Below the pieces are notes generated by a model. It did not search any database and was not told the DNA's origin. It saw nothing but the letters and a program-made list of their open reading frames with translations. The position numbers and the translations under genes are program-made. Shown piece by piece: positions 53,799 to 64,000 of a stretch of 64,000 nucleotides of DNA. The stretch is from Taxillus chinensis (Eukaryota; Streptophyta; Magnoliopsida; Santalales; Loranthaceae), in NCBI GenBank assembly GCA_023512835.1, contig CM042084.1, positions 56,226,793 to 56,290,792 of the forward strand, given 5' to 3'. The stretch's first letter is position 1. Every line of letters begins with the position of its first letter.

Positions 53799-56026
53799 TG
53801 TAAAGATTCGTATCTGGGTAGGATTGAGAGATAGCCATTCGCTGGGAATGCAACTATCTGGATGGTAATGTAGCCATCGTTGTGAGCATTTTGACAATAC
53901 TTGGGCCCGATTCCGAGTCGGGGCCCTGAGTGGCCGACTTTCTCAGGGTTACTTGGTTGACTTTGCATTTACATGGTCATTTGAGTGTAATAATATCTGA
54001 ATAGTATTGTGCTCGTCATTATGAACGTTTTGACAGTAATTGGGTTCATTTTGGAGTTCGTTACCTCGAGAGGTCAATTATTGCTGGGAGGCCAATTATT
54101 GGCAGCAGTATAAATAATTAAGAAACTACGTTATCCCTTTAATTGCTTGGTGCGTGCGTGCTTGAGCAAAAGAGAGAGAGAGAGAGAGAGAGAGAAGTTG
54201 AAGAGCTTCCTTTGGTGCTTTGGGGCGATTGGAGCTCATGGATCGCAAATAATCTTTCTAGGTAAGTGTCCTTGAACGTCTTATCTTTATTCCGTTCTTC
54301 GATATACACGAATTCGTCATGATTTATGACATTGAGCATGAACCCTAGGTTTTAGGGGAAATCCAATTTTGGGTTAGATTAATGGTTTATCATACGATAT
54401 GTGGTTGAGAACTGATTTATATCATTGTGGGTATGTATTTCTGTTGTTACCGTGCGATTTAGAGGCGTTCAAGATGCATTTTAAGGTAGATATTATAGTT
54501 TGTTGCGTAAAACGTGTGTTTGTGAGCGTCTAGGGGTCACGGGGTTGATTCTAGATGAAGAACAAGTAACAATGACGATTAGCTAATCCGGATCATAGTC
54601 CGAATTAGTGCGAAGTTAGTCCGGATTAGTTAGTTCGGATCAGTTAGTCCGGATTAGTTAGTCCGGATCAGTGGGAAGGTAGTCCGGATTAGCTAATCCA
54701 GATCAGTGCGGAGTTAGTCCGGATCAGTGGGTAGCAAATCTGGATCAATGGCAGTGGCAGCTTTAGCCAGCAGTTCAGTCAACAATGGTACTGGACTGGA
54801 CCACTAGACCACCATTTACATTGTAACCATTAAGTCAAGTATTATACTTAAGTTACAATGTAAATAGCGAAATACCCCCCTTTCGGATTCAAAGAAAAAT
54901 ACTAGAAAATTAAATTCTCACTCCTTCAAAATGTAAAAATTGGGATTTAGTGTAAAATCTCAAAAAAATCCAGTTTTTCGTAGAGGTGAATTTTTGGAAA
55001 GTAGGGTTAAACATCTTAGAAAAATCCCAAAAATTAGATTATCTTATACGGAGATCCAATGCCAGGACTTTTTATTGCAAGAAAACAACTAATATGAGTA
55101 TCTTTTTCCTTGGTCAAGGTATGACGATCAATTTGTGAAGACTGACCTCAGTTATAAAGGGAGGTTTGTGGATTTACATGTCATACTGGTATTAGTATGT
55201 TGGTTTGAGGATTTGGAGCCTTGGGCTCTATGACTTGTTAGTGTTCTCACTGTGATGACAGGCTGTGGCCTGAGTTGAGCCATTGAGCTTGTGGAGCTAG
55301 GGCTGAGTGCCCTAAGCTAGAGCCGTTGAGCTCGTGGAGCTAGGGCTGAGTGCCCTGAGCTGAGATCCTGTTGAGGATCTTGTTGAGCTATTGAACTCGT
55401 GAGCCATTGAGCTCGTGGAGCTAGGGCTGAGTGCTCTAAGCTGGGATCCTGTCGGGGATCGTGGACAAACTGTCCTGTGTGGACAGGTTGGGTGCTAATG
55501 TTTATTTGCAAGCTTAGTCCTAATGATTATGCACACTACACGGTGTACGAGTACACTGAGCATATAGTATAGACTTACATGTTTGCATGATGTGGAGTTT
55601 CAGGGTCACCTACTGAGCTTGTAGCTCACCTCTACTTTTTGTTTACCCCCTTTCTCAGGCTTGACCCGAGACTAGTAGAGGACTTTCTTCCAAGAGGATG
55701 TGCCCACTACTCTGATGTATGATACAGTACTGTATTTTGTATTGTATTATGTGTTGTATCCCGGACATGGGTCCATGGACAATTGTATGTGCATACTGTT
55801 TGTGATGTGATGCCTGTATGACTGTTTGACTTATTATATGCATGATGATGTATGAGAAAATACAGGATTACCTTCGATGGTATGACTGTATAGGGTTGCA
55901 TAATTGAGACAATACCCGCGGTATAGTCTCTATTGGTGCTAGTTACCAACCCCTTGACCTTTCGGGTGTAGGCAAGGGGAAGCCATGTTCCTAGTTCCGG
56001 GTTCCTTGGAATTTGGGGGCGTGACA
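53799..56026 (+). repeat. element E 3' LTR
   Basis: 2,228 bases, colinear with the 5' LTR. It keeps a TATAAATA (54109-54116) that the 5' LTR has lost, a GA tract, a consensus donor GTAAGT (intron 54262-55658), the TTAGTCCGG array and GTGGAGCTAGGGCTGAGTGC repeats. Confidence 0.92.
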
Positions 56027-56071
56027 ACTATCCGACATCAACCAAGGCCGCATCGACCAAGCCTCCACACG

Positions 56072-56557
56072 CACTACAAAAAAATCAGAACTTAGTGGCA
56101 GTTTTTTTTGAAGTTAGTGGCTGTTTTTAAACCCCACTGAAGGAATTAATGACGGTTTGAAAATCGCCAGAAAAATAAGTGCCATAACAGTAATAGCGGC
56201 AGTTTTTAACCAACCGCCGCTAAGCTATTTTGGATTTTGTGGCGGTTTACATTTAACTTAGTGGCGGTTTTAAACCCCCATTGAAGGAATTTTTTTTTAA
56301 AAGAAGAAACTTAGTGGAGGCTAATAACCGTCACTAACTTCATGATTTAGAAAAAAAATCAGCCTTCCCTTTTCCAATTAATAATAGGAAAAGAAGGATA
56401 CAAAAAACGCGGTAGGGGATTTACCTAACCCATCAATGAGAAAAAAAACAAGAGTTACATAAGAGCGTGTCGAGGAAGGTATCATCGGTAGTGAGAAAAT
56501 AACCTGCTGGGCACCCAAAAAACATGGTCACTTGGCAAAAAAATGAGAGAGAAATGA
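56072..56557 (+). mobile_element. CACTA (En/Spm-type) transposon end
   Basis: The sequence starts CACTACAAAAAAATCAGAAC and carries subterminal repeats of TTAGTGGCGGTTTT / AACCGCCGCTAA type in both orientations (for example around 56092, 56205, 56237, 56260, 56312). CACTACAAAAAA with such repeats is the hallmark of plant CACTA transposon termini. Element H interrupts it at 56558, and no transposase is visible in the window. Confidence 0.85.
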
Positions 56558-58586
56558 TGTAATGACCCGTGTGTAACCCATGTGTAAGAAGTTAACCACA
56601 AACACCTTGGATGTTGGTGCACAAGTGTGAGGTAAGAGATGAGCCCAAGAGGGGACTTTTGGGAGGTGCATGTGACAAGTGGTAACGTACCTTTCTGCCC
56701 TAGGAAGATGCTATGCGTTTACAAGGCGGTTTTAAGTCGTTTTGGCTGATCTTGGAGCTCACTTTTGACCTAGTAGATGGCCTCAAACAATTGGCGTGCA
56801 AGAACAAAAAGTTTCTTAGAATGAGGTCCTCTATCTACCACAGAAATTTCAGAGCATTTGGAGCTGAACGTGAATTCACCCATTTCACGTGCAAGCATAT
56901 TTTTGCTCCTCAGGCCTCTACAAGATGCAAGGAGACTTGTGGTGAAGTTTGAGTGCATTTGGAGCTGCACGCCAATTGGGGAATTGGCGTGCAAATTGGC
57001 GTGCAGCATATTTTTGCATGGTTCCCTTGGTTTTGTCATTCTAATGACCTTTCTCCAAAGGACCATGTTGAAATTCCGAGTATTTTGGCCTATATGGGTG
57101 CGGATAGGTGCTAACTTGTGTGATCAAAACTACGTCGTTTTGATCCTGGGTTTACTTAATCAAAACTACGTCGTTTTGATGTGGATGGTGTCTATATAAG
57201 GAGGGCTTGAGTTTGAGTTTAGGGTTCTTGTGTTCCTTTGCTGCACTGCTGCCCTGAGAGAGAGAGAGAGCTAGAGAGAGAGAGGGAAGGGGAGTTGCTG
57301 GTTGCTGCCGGAGCATCTTGCGTGGGGAGGACGGCGTTTGGGCGGGAGCAAGGAAGATCTGCTTTAAGGTAGGGGTTCTGTTCTTCCTAAACCCTCCTCC
57401 TGTCCTAGGGTCCTAAGGCAGATTCTGGGTCGTATCTGATATATATTTATATGTAAATTCATATAGGTGTGATCTCCTATATGAATGTTGGCCTTCAATG
57501 GCGTGTTGTTTGGATATATGTATATATGCCTGCAAGTGTTTGACATAATGCCTGTGAGGCTGTGCATGTTATGTGTTTGAGGTAATGCCTGTGAGGCCGT
57601 GCATGTTATGTGTTTGAGGTAATGCCTGGTGAGGCCACGCACGTCCAGGTGTGTTAGATTATGTCTGTGTGGCCGGGTTTATGAGCTTGTGGATATATGC
57701 ATGCTAAGTGTTCGATGTTATTCCTGTGTGACTGAGCATACTAAGTGTTTGATGTTATGCCTGTATGGCCATGTGTGCTGCGTGTTTGCTTGTACACCCG
57801 GTGGCTGTGGAAGCCCGGGACTGTTTTGTGGAACCCGGTGGCTGTGGAAGCCCGGGACTGTTTTGTGGAACCCGGTGGCTGTGGAAGCCCGGGACTGTTT
57901 TGTGGAACCCGGTGGCTGTGGAAGCCCGGGACTGTTTTGTGGAACCCGGTGGCTGTGGAAGCCCGGGACTGTTTTGTGGAACCCGGTGGCTGTGGAAGCC
58001 CGGGACTGTTCTTGTAACCCGGTGGTCGTGGAAGCCCGGGATCGTTATTGGAAACCCGGTGGCTGTGGAAGCCCGGGAGTGTTTATGTACCAGCCCGTGT
58101 ATGATTGCATTTGCTATTATAGCCTGTAATTACATCTGGTGGAATAATTGTAACACGACACAGCACTTGTACACAAGGCATGTAGATATTAGGTGCATGG
58201 GATGGGTTGGGGAGACATGATCCCTACTGAGCTGTGGTTGCTCACCCCTCCTACCATGTTGTTTTCTTTACAGGAACCTACAGGCGTTAGGTGGGAACAC
58301 CAAGGTGGAAGACCATCTCCATTTTATTGTTTATTTCAGTAATGTAATTTTATGATTTATGTAACCCCAGGGGTGGGAAATGTACTAAGGGATTGAATTG
58401 TAATAAGGAACATGGTTGTTTTGTGAACCTTTGATATATGGAATTAAATAAAGATGTGGCTTGTTTGATTTATTGTAATTGTTAGACTTGTTTGTGGCAT
58501 CCAGTAATCCAACCCCTTTGCCCTCCGTGTGGGTGAATGGGGAGTCACGTACCGGTTTCCTCGGGTTGGAAATCCGGGGCGTGACA
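56558..58586 (+). repeat. element H 5' LTR
   Basis: 2,029 bases, closest to the A LTR over U3. Dyads at 57123 and 57159 (spacing 36), TATATAA 57193-57199, short GA tract, predicted intron 57369-58273 (AAG|GTAGGG ... TTCTTTACAG), hairpin with the compensated pair 57457-57486, 37-base minisatellite, polyadenylation-like AATAAA near 58447. Confidence 0.93.
57797..58082 (+). repeat. 37-base tandem repeat in element H LTR
   Basis: Eight units of CCCGGTGGCTGTGGAAGCCC plus GGGACTGTTTTGTGGAA; the first five are perfect or nearly so and the last three drift. The unit length is not a multiple of three, and all three forward frames happen to lack stops, which creates false ORFs. Confidence 0.95.
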
Positions 58587-58589
58587 ATA

Positions 58590-58601
58590 TGGTATCAGAG
58601 C
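58590..58601 (+). promoter_or_regulatory. element H primer-binding site
   Basis: TGGTATCAGAGC three bases after the LTR end, identical to that of A and B. Confidence 0.95.
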
Positions 58602-59171
58602 ATGGTCTAGTTGGCCTAGGGTAGTGGGCGGACTTGGTTATCTTGGGTCCTTTGGAGGAGCCTGGAGGGACGTGCCTGATCAACACGGTCCTCTTGGAGC
58701 CTCCAAGGTGTACTTGGGGTAGTCCAGTCTTGTGGTAGGATTTGCATGCATTGGCATTAGGGCACTAGTTGCATTGGTTGTTGTATGTGAAGGTGTGGAT
58801 ACCTGAAAAAAATAAAAAAAAAAAAAAAAAAAAATAAAAAAAATAATTGTGATAAAAGAAAATATGAATAATGTGATAAGGCGTGAACTGTGCAACTCTG
58901 ATTTTATTTGAAGTACCTTGAGCATGACTACAAGGAAAGGTCCTTGTTTAGTTGAACTGTGTGCTTGTGGAATGGATGCTTGTGCAATGTGGTTTAATGA
59001 GAACTGAAATGTGTGCAGTGTGTGTAATTGCATGGATAAAGGGTTTGAACATGATAAAGTTTCAATTGTGCAACTCTGAAATTTTGTGATGATTTGAGCA
59101 TGGAAACATGGAAAAGAAATTGTGGAAGTGAAACTGTGTGCTTGGAAACTTGAGGCTTGTGACCTGTTAAC

Positions 59172-59202
<31 letters not shown>

Positions 59203-59444
59203 AAATGTGATTTGTTTGGTGTTCTGTGAATGGTTGAACATGTGATTTGCTTGGTACTGTGTGAAATAAGCGTGGTTATGAGCAATGCAATGGAATGTAA
59301 AATTGGTATAATCTGTTAAATGTGAACCTATAGACTTGTATGGTAATAATGCGTGTTATAGCTTAAGCTGCTTAGTCGGTAGTGGTCTCGCGATTGTTGA
59401 GATTATGGAGTGATGACCTAGAGCGCTGCCTTTTCGTGGAGCCA
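58602..59444 (+). other. element H expanded leader with two A tracts
   Basis: Leader blocks shared with A (CTAGTTGGCC, GTGCAACTCTGATTT) are partly duplicated: GTGCAACTCTGA...TTTGA...GAGCATG occurs at about 58888 and again at about 59068. Two adenine-rich runs lie at 58805-58845 and 59169-59201. The minus-strand frame of 201 aa is an artefact of these tracts. Confidence 0.7.
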
Positions 59445-59658
59445 ATGTCTCCGAAAATTGTGACCGGTACGACTATTGAGGTAGCAAAGAAGCCCGCCCC
59501 CCCAGGCTGGGCAAGTGGGAGAGCTGCAGGATGTAAGTAATGAGGTTGGCATCTTAAGCCTGGTAATGCAAGAGTTGAGGGATGAGATTCGACAACTGAT
59601 TAAGAGCGAGGTACGTCGAGAGCTATCAACCCCACATCATCGGGGGGATCTTGGGTGA
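59445..59658 (+). pseudogene. gag-like N-terminal ORF of element H
   Basis: ATG at 59445 gives MSPKIVTGTTIEVAKKPAPP. A one-base shift at the C run (about 59490-59496) opens QVGELQDVSNEVGILSLVMQ and ELRDEIRQLIKSEVRREL, ending at TGA 59656-59658. The last part parallels the charged helix LREGLRQDVREEVRREM of A gag. It could encode a short coiled coil, but the frame needs the shift. Nothing like the gag core follows. Confidence 0.45.
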
Positions 59659-62460
59659 AGATTAATTGAAGCATAGTTGTCCTGATCAGCAGAAAGGGGC
59701 TCAAGAGGTAGAGACCAGTTTCCCAAAGGGGTTGTTCTTGCAGTGGACAACCGGGACATTGGAAAGTAGGACATCTCCCGACAGCCTGTTTTGGTAAAAC
59801 AAGTCATGGTGCTAGAAGACTGGCTCAACGAGCTAGGGACAAAGCAAAATTCAAGTGAGGCTAGGAGGAGAGCATGGCAGAACTTTCCTTAGTCACGGGT
59901 ACGATTTTGATTCTCGCGTGTTAAGATTTCTGTTTAGTGGTGGTATCATATTCCTTTAATGATAGTGATCGGTTGAGTCTCGTGCAGGATTAGGTGAGGC
60001 TGGGTGAACCTTTGATTGTTGCGTTTCTAGCAATTTGATTAAGACACTTGTGATAAAGGGGTATTTTCGCTGGGTGGGCTCTTGAGCCACTGTTTTATGT
60101 TAGGTGAGGCTTAGAAGGTCGTTTGAGTTACCATTTTGGATGGACGTAGTTGGGGACCTACTAGAGAATAAATGAGTAAAATAAATAAATAAAATATATA
60201 TATGATACCAAAAGACTAATAAATTACTAATGGTTATAAGCAGTTATTGGAAAGAGCTGGTGGTTTTAATGCGGTCTAAAGTGTTAATTGCATCTTCGTG
60301 TGGTAGTCAATTTTGGGCGCCCGTGTGTGAGGAAAGTAATAAATGTCACTGTGTTACCCCTAATACTCTAGCGTAGGTGAGATTACCTCTGGCCTAGCTA
60401 GCCTAGGAAGCTGGAGGCATGAGTTAGTGGCTTGTGGGTAGTGTGTGACCCCGCTGTGGCAACCTTGAGTAATAGAAATGTGTTTTCTTGTGAGTAGAGG
60501 TTTCTGTAGATGTGCTACTTAAGAAGGATGTTCTTTTGGTAACCTTTCCAAGTGTCAAGGTTGAGGGAGGAAATTGCCACTAGTATAACCCACCCCTTGA
60601 GTCATTGAAATCTAAATTGATTGGCGAGAGTGGTATGTGGTTTTAAGATTCTTGTGGGTGTCCTATGGAAATGGCTGCAAATTCTTGGGTGGCCAAACAT
60701 TGACCACGTGTCATGCTGGTGGTGTGTGAAAGACCTTGGGTAATGTTCATAGGATATGTGGTGAAATGGGTTTGCGTATGTATAAGAATGTGATGAGTTC
60801 TGGAACTAGGTTACGAGTGAGTTTATAGGATCCTGCCCAGTGAACCCAATCAGTGCAAGCAGGCAAGCGAGTGAGATTGGGCAGGCCTTGTTTGGGTTTT
60901 TCCTCATAATTGGGAGACACCTTCCGAGGGGTTGAGGATGTACTCCTGGTGGTAGGACCATTCCGTTAATCCATGTCGTGTGGGTAATAGGCTTAAAAGA
61001 GGCGAGGAGGTGGGGACTAGTATGTCCTCTCTTACATGTGTTCTACACGTAGTTTATTTCGTGTGTTGTGGTTGCTTTGTTTTGTTGTGTGTGTTACATA
61101 TGTGCTAAAGGAGTAGCAAAGTTCTTATGTGTGGGCCTCGTGGCATTCATATGTAGAGGAGTAAGAGGTGATGCATGCGCATATTATGTGCGGTGTGGGA
61201 TGAAGAGGGGTGTTATGTGTAATGTTGATGTTATTCCTTGTCACATATGATGGCATGCTAATTAAAAGTGTGAAAGTATTGATGCGTTGTGATTCACTAA
61301 ATGGAGTCAGATGTGAGTTTTGCTTGTAAGGGGTATTAGTGCTACCCCTTTGGGGGAGATTTGTGTCCTGCGGCTACCATGGGGTCCTCATGCTACATAT
61401 GTTCTTCTTGAAAGTCTTTCGTGTGCGTTTTGATGCGGTAAGTGACATGGTCCACGCCATCAAAGTGTTGGTGTGTTTGGGAGCTACGTGAATGTCCCGA
61501 ATAAGGAGTTTGCATGCCTCGTTTCTTGTGCCTACCCGGAGGAATTGCAGTGACCATATTAAGCTGCGGCTAGAGCCTGAGTATTTCTTGGTCCATTTGA
61601 GTGTTTTGCTGGTGTGTTGAGATAAAACGTAATAGTTGATATAGCGGAGTTGGTGGGCCATGAGGTGGAGTATGTCTTGGAGGCAAGGGATTTTCTTGTG
61701 ACCTGTGAGTGGTGACACAGAGGATTCCATTGTGGTCAGGTTGCAGATAGGAGCGTTTTCAGTGTGGGGGGGGACTATGATGTTCATAGCTACTTGGCGT
61801 CAAGGGATTCCTATCGCGTGGTCCGTCTGCTGACTTGGTAAGGCATTATCTCTTGGGCTGTACGGTAAGCCTCAGTTGTGAAGGCTGTGTGGGACCTTGG
61901 CGGATCTCTGTTTGACCGTGATCAAGGAGGTCGATTCTCAAAGTCGGTGACTAGTGATAGCCCGATAGTGGGTTTTGGTCTTACCATGGTTGTGTGTGTG
62001 GTGCTGCATTTACTGTTTTTAGTGCATCCTTGGACTCCGTTGGGCGCCAGGTTGACTGCGACCGAGTGGTTAAGGGCACACTCCATTCTCGTGTTTCTAT
62101 GTCTAGGCTTGTACTCTGTTCTGCGTCACCATTGGCGTTGGTGGGGTTTCAATGTTCCTTGCTTGAGTGAGGTGGTTTTCGCAGTGATGATGGTGCTGCT
62201 GAGGTGAGCTCCCTGGGTGGGAATGTGATTGTGGTTTGCATCATGCTATCCTATTTGTTTGTGTTTCATTGTGACCTCATTGTGCTTGCTGTTAGGGTGT
62301 GGTCTACCTATGGGCTGAGGCTGCGTTGACTTCAACTCCCAATTGTTGGGTATTTTACGTTGTGGAGTGTTGGTCCCATCATGCCGCGAGTTGGCATCTC
62401 CAACATTTGTGGTAATGACTACATTATGTGTTGCTTTGATCTTTTCGCGTTGTTTACTAC
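59659..62460 (+). other. element H internal region, no domain recognised
   Basis: About 2.8 kb, moderately GC-balanced, without pol motifs in any frame. A 109-codon frame at 61878-62207 has hydrophobic stretches (VVCVVLHLLFLVHPW, LVFLCLGLYSVL) but no homology that I recognise, and a minus-strand frame at 61374-61787 is equally unassigned. I see no reason to call either a gene. Confidence 0.5.
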
Positions 62461-62464
62461 TTGG

Positions 62465-62505
62465 TTTCTCTTTTCGGGGACGAAAAGTCCAAAGGTGGGA
62501 AGGTT
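62465..62505 (+). other. extra pol-end/purine block inside element H
   Basis: TTTTCGGGGACGAAAAGTCC followed by AAAGGTGGGAAGGTTGTGAGG resembles the pol-end and purine-tract block of element E (GATGACGATTAGTCCTGAGG, TGGGGAGGATGTGAGG at 50604-50635). It suggests the internal 59.4-62.5 kb came from a different gypsy family. Confidence 0.55.
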
Positions 62506-62929
62506 GTGAGGAAACTCCCTGCGGATGAGTTTATAATGATGGTGAATGGGCAGTGGAACGTTAAACGTGTAGTAGTGTTTTGTTTGTGAGTTGTTCCTTG
62601 TGGTGGTGTTTATGATGTGAGTTGCTCTGTGACCTATGTGATCTGTTAAACGTGTTGGTGATGGGCGTATATGTCTTATACTGTCGTGACATGTGAATAC
62701 TTGTGACATGTGTTAGGTGAGGAGAACAATGGTTGTTTGTGAGATTCGAATATGTGTTTCCCTATCATGCTGTGTTGTATTGGGTCTGCGGGTACGTACC
62801 TTCATGTGTGTTATGGTGTGATATCTTCGGTCGCGGGTATGTGAATGGTTGTGGGCGATGTGCCTCAGCATGTGCATTTTGGAAGGTGTGTTGTCTTTTA
62901 GGGGCCGACACGTCCTGCAGCGGAGACAT

Positions 62930-62989
62930 GGAATGTGAGTCCATGATGCGTGAGCAACACCCAGCGTTGTTCGAGGACGAACAACCTTA
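62930..62989 (+). pseudogene. pol C-terminal remnant of element H
   Basis: ESMMREQHPALFEDEQP and a stop, the last codons of A-type pol (A: ESVMRERHPDLFEDEQS), with no integrase before them. It is in the same position relative to the 3' untranslated region as in A. Confidence 0.8.
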
Positions 62990-63335
62990 AGAGTGGGAGG
63001 TGGCTGTTGGTGGCTGTTGGCCAAGGATTGTGATGTGTTTTCTTGTATTAGTTGTGTATGATTTGGTGTATTGGTTTTGTCTTTTAGACATATGTTCTTC
63101 ATTGTGATGTGTTTTGAGATGTGTATTTGCGACATGCGGATATGTGTTATATGCATTATTGTGAGGCATGTGGTTATGGATTATGGTGGTACCTTGTTAT
63201 GTGCTGTTATGTGCTGTGCGCGGTGTATGACCCATTTGGGTGTTGTGGCTTGCCGGGTGGCAAATGGGTAACTTGGGTTTGTTTTCCTCGTACGTCATTT
63301 CTTTTCGAGGACGAAAAGTTTTAAGGGGGAGAGGA
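62990..63335 (+). other. element H 3' untranslated region and polypurine tract
   Basis: Conserved with A; contains a 10-base direct duplication (GTGGCTGTTG twice near 63000). The tract AAGGGGGAGAGGA at 63323-63335 abuts the 3' LTR. Confidence 0.85.
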
Positions 63336-64000
63336 TGTAATGACCCGTGTGTAACCCATGTGTAAGAAGTTAACCACAAACACCTTGGATGTTGGTGCAC
63401 AAGTGTGAGGTAAGAGATGAGCCCAAGAGGGGACTTTTGGGAGGTGCATGTGACAAGTGGTAACGTACCTTTCTGCCCTAGGAAGATGCTATGCGTTTAC
63501 AGGCGGTTTTAAGCTGTTTTGGCTGATCTTGGAGCTCACTTTTGACCTAGTAGATGGCCTCAAACAATTGGCGTGCAAGAACAAAAGTTTCTTAGAATGA
63601 GGTCCTCTATCTACCACAGAAATTTCAGAGCATTTGGAGCTGAACGTGAATTCACCCATTTCACGTGCAAGCATATTTTTGCTCCTCAGGCCTCTACAAG
63701 ATGCAAGGAGACTTGTGGTGAAGTTTGAGTGCATTTGGAGCTGCACGCCAATTGGGGAATTGGCGTGCAAATTGGCGTGCAGGCATATTTTTGCATGGTT
63801 CCCTTGGTTTTGTCATTCTAATGACCTTTCTCCAAAGGACCATGTTGAAATTCTGAGTATTTTGGCCTATATGGGTGCGGATAGGTGCTAACTTGTGTGA
63901 TCAAAACTACGTCGTTTTGATCCTGGGTTTACTTAATCAAAACTACGTCGTTTTGATGTGGATGGTGTCTATATAAGGAGGGCTTGAGTTTGAGTTTAGG
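63336..64000 (+). repeat. element H 3' LTR, partial
   Basis: Near-identical to the 5' LTR for the 665 bases present, including both dyads (about 63900 and 63936) and TATATAA at 63970-63976. It continues beyond the window. Confidence 0.95.

Larger units (their letters stand above)
33945..56026 (+). mobile_element. element E: Ty3/gypsy retrotransposon with two nested insertions
   Basis: LTRs of 2,227 and 2,228 bases (TGTAAA(A/G)ATTCGTAT...GGGGGCGTGACA) bound the element, with the flanks ATTAT (33940-33944) and ACTAT (56027-56031), a duplication with one change. Inside are a primer site, a decayed gag, then complex F, then an RT-to-integrase region, then an unclassified insertion, then a purine tract. 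Protease and the start of RT are missing at the F boundary. I assign the pol at 47830-50630 to E by position and order; it could instead come from a related element. Confidence 0.8.
56558..64000 (+). mobile_element. element H: gypsy-derived non-autonomous element without pol domains
   Basis: A 5' LTR, iMet primer site, 4.7-kb internal region, purine tract and the start of a 3' LTR that runs off the window. The LTR parts that can be compared (about 665 bases) differ at only a handful of positions, so the insertion looks recent. The internal region has no recognisable protease, RT, RNase H or integrase core; only a short gag-like N-terminus and the last codons of pol are visible. It is thus like a large retrotransposon derivative (LARD). 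The left TSD candidate is AATGA (56553-56557); the right side is outside. Confidence 0.88.

Noticed and set aside
57797..58082. CRISPR-like direct repeats
   Set aside because: The repeats are head-to-tail without unique spacers, and the genome is a plant nuclear genome.
57629..58220. Three overlapping forward ORFs with GGCGSPGLF / VEARDCFVEP repeats
   Set aside because: They are translations of a stop-free 37-base tandem repeat in all three frames, inside an LTR. This is not a repeat protein gene.
58680..59285. 201-aa minus-strand ORF with polyphenylalanine
   Set aside because: Caused by A tracts in the leader of element H; no domain and no codon pattern of a gene.
61878..62207. 109-aa hydrophobic ORF as a possible env-like or captured membrane gene
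   Set aside because: No signal peptide plus anchor layout, no recognisable motif, and neighbouring frames are equally open. Left as unassigned.

Overview
The window is nuclear DNA from a flowering plant, probably a eudicot, and is made almost entirely of nested retrotransposons. I see no convincing host gene, tRNA or rRNA. The evidence is tRNA-iMet-type primer sites (TGGTATCAGAGC), TG...CA long terminal repeats (LTRs) with 5-bp target duplications (TSDs), purine tracts before the 3' LTRs, and Ty3/gypsy and Ty1/copia gag-pol domains. Nearly all coding regions carry stops or frameshifts. The species cannot be read from the sequence.

Layout. (1) 1-~6230: a minus-strand Ty1/copia element (Sirevirus-like gag) cut by the window edge, with a gypsy solo LTR at 2229-3922 (TSD TTAGA). 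(2) ~6300-7670: a plus-strand copia remnant with gag fused to reverse transcriptase (RT) by deletion. (3) ~8040-8378 plus 17571-18872: an old gypsy-type LTR split by element A. (4) Element A, 8379-17565: a complete-length gypsy element with TSD ATTGT, near-identical LTRs and broken ORFs. (5) Element B, 18873-30554: a related gypsy element (TSD TTATA/TCATA) with solo LTR C at 22320-24588 (TSD AAGGC) in its gag. (6) 30555-33944: old minus-strand remnants, including truncated LTR D. (7) Element E, 33945-56026: a second gypsy family (TSD ATTAT/ACTAT), interrupted by the three-LTR complex F (37841-47829) and by an unclassified insertion (50730-53633). (8) 56072-56557: a CACTA transposon end. (9) Element H, 56558 to beyond the edge: a recent gypsy-derived element with no pol domains.

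A, B, F and H and the solo LTRs are relatives, and their integrase tails look like Tekay/Del-type chromoviruses. Their LTRs share an unusual regulatory plan. In order they carry a G-box inverted repeat, a tandem array of 22-bp ACGT-centred dyads spaced 36-39 bp, a TATA box, a GA microsatellite, a splice-donor-like GAG|GTAGGG, a perfect hairpin (11-bp arms, loop TGTGATCT), a family-specific minisatellite, a branch-point-like CTCAC, an acceptor-like TTTNCAG and AATAAA. The hairpin and both dyads keep their pairing through compensatory changes between copies. The main candidate for an undescribed system is therefore an LTR that contains an intron and a structured RNA leader. It is an inference from sequence and needs transcript data.

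Positions of LTR ends, TSDs, primer sites and motifs were read base by base. Domain edges inside broken polyproteins are approximate.
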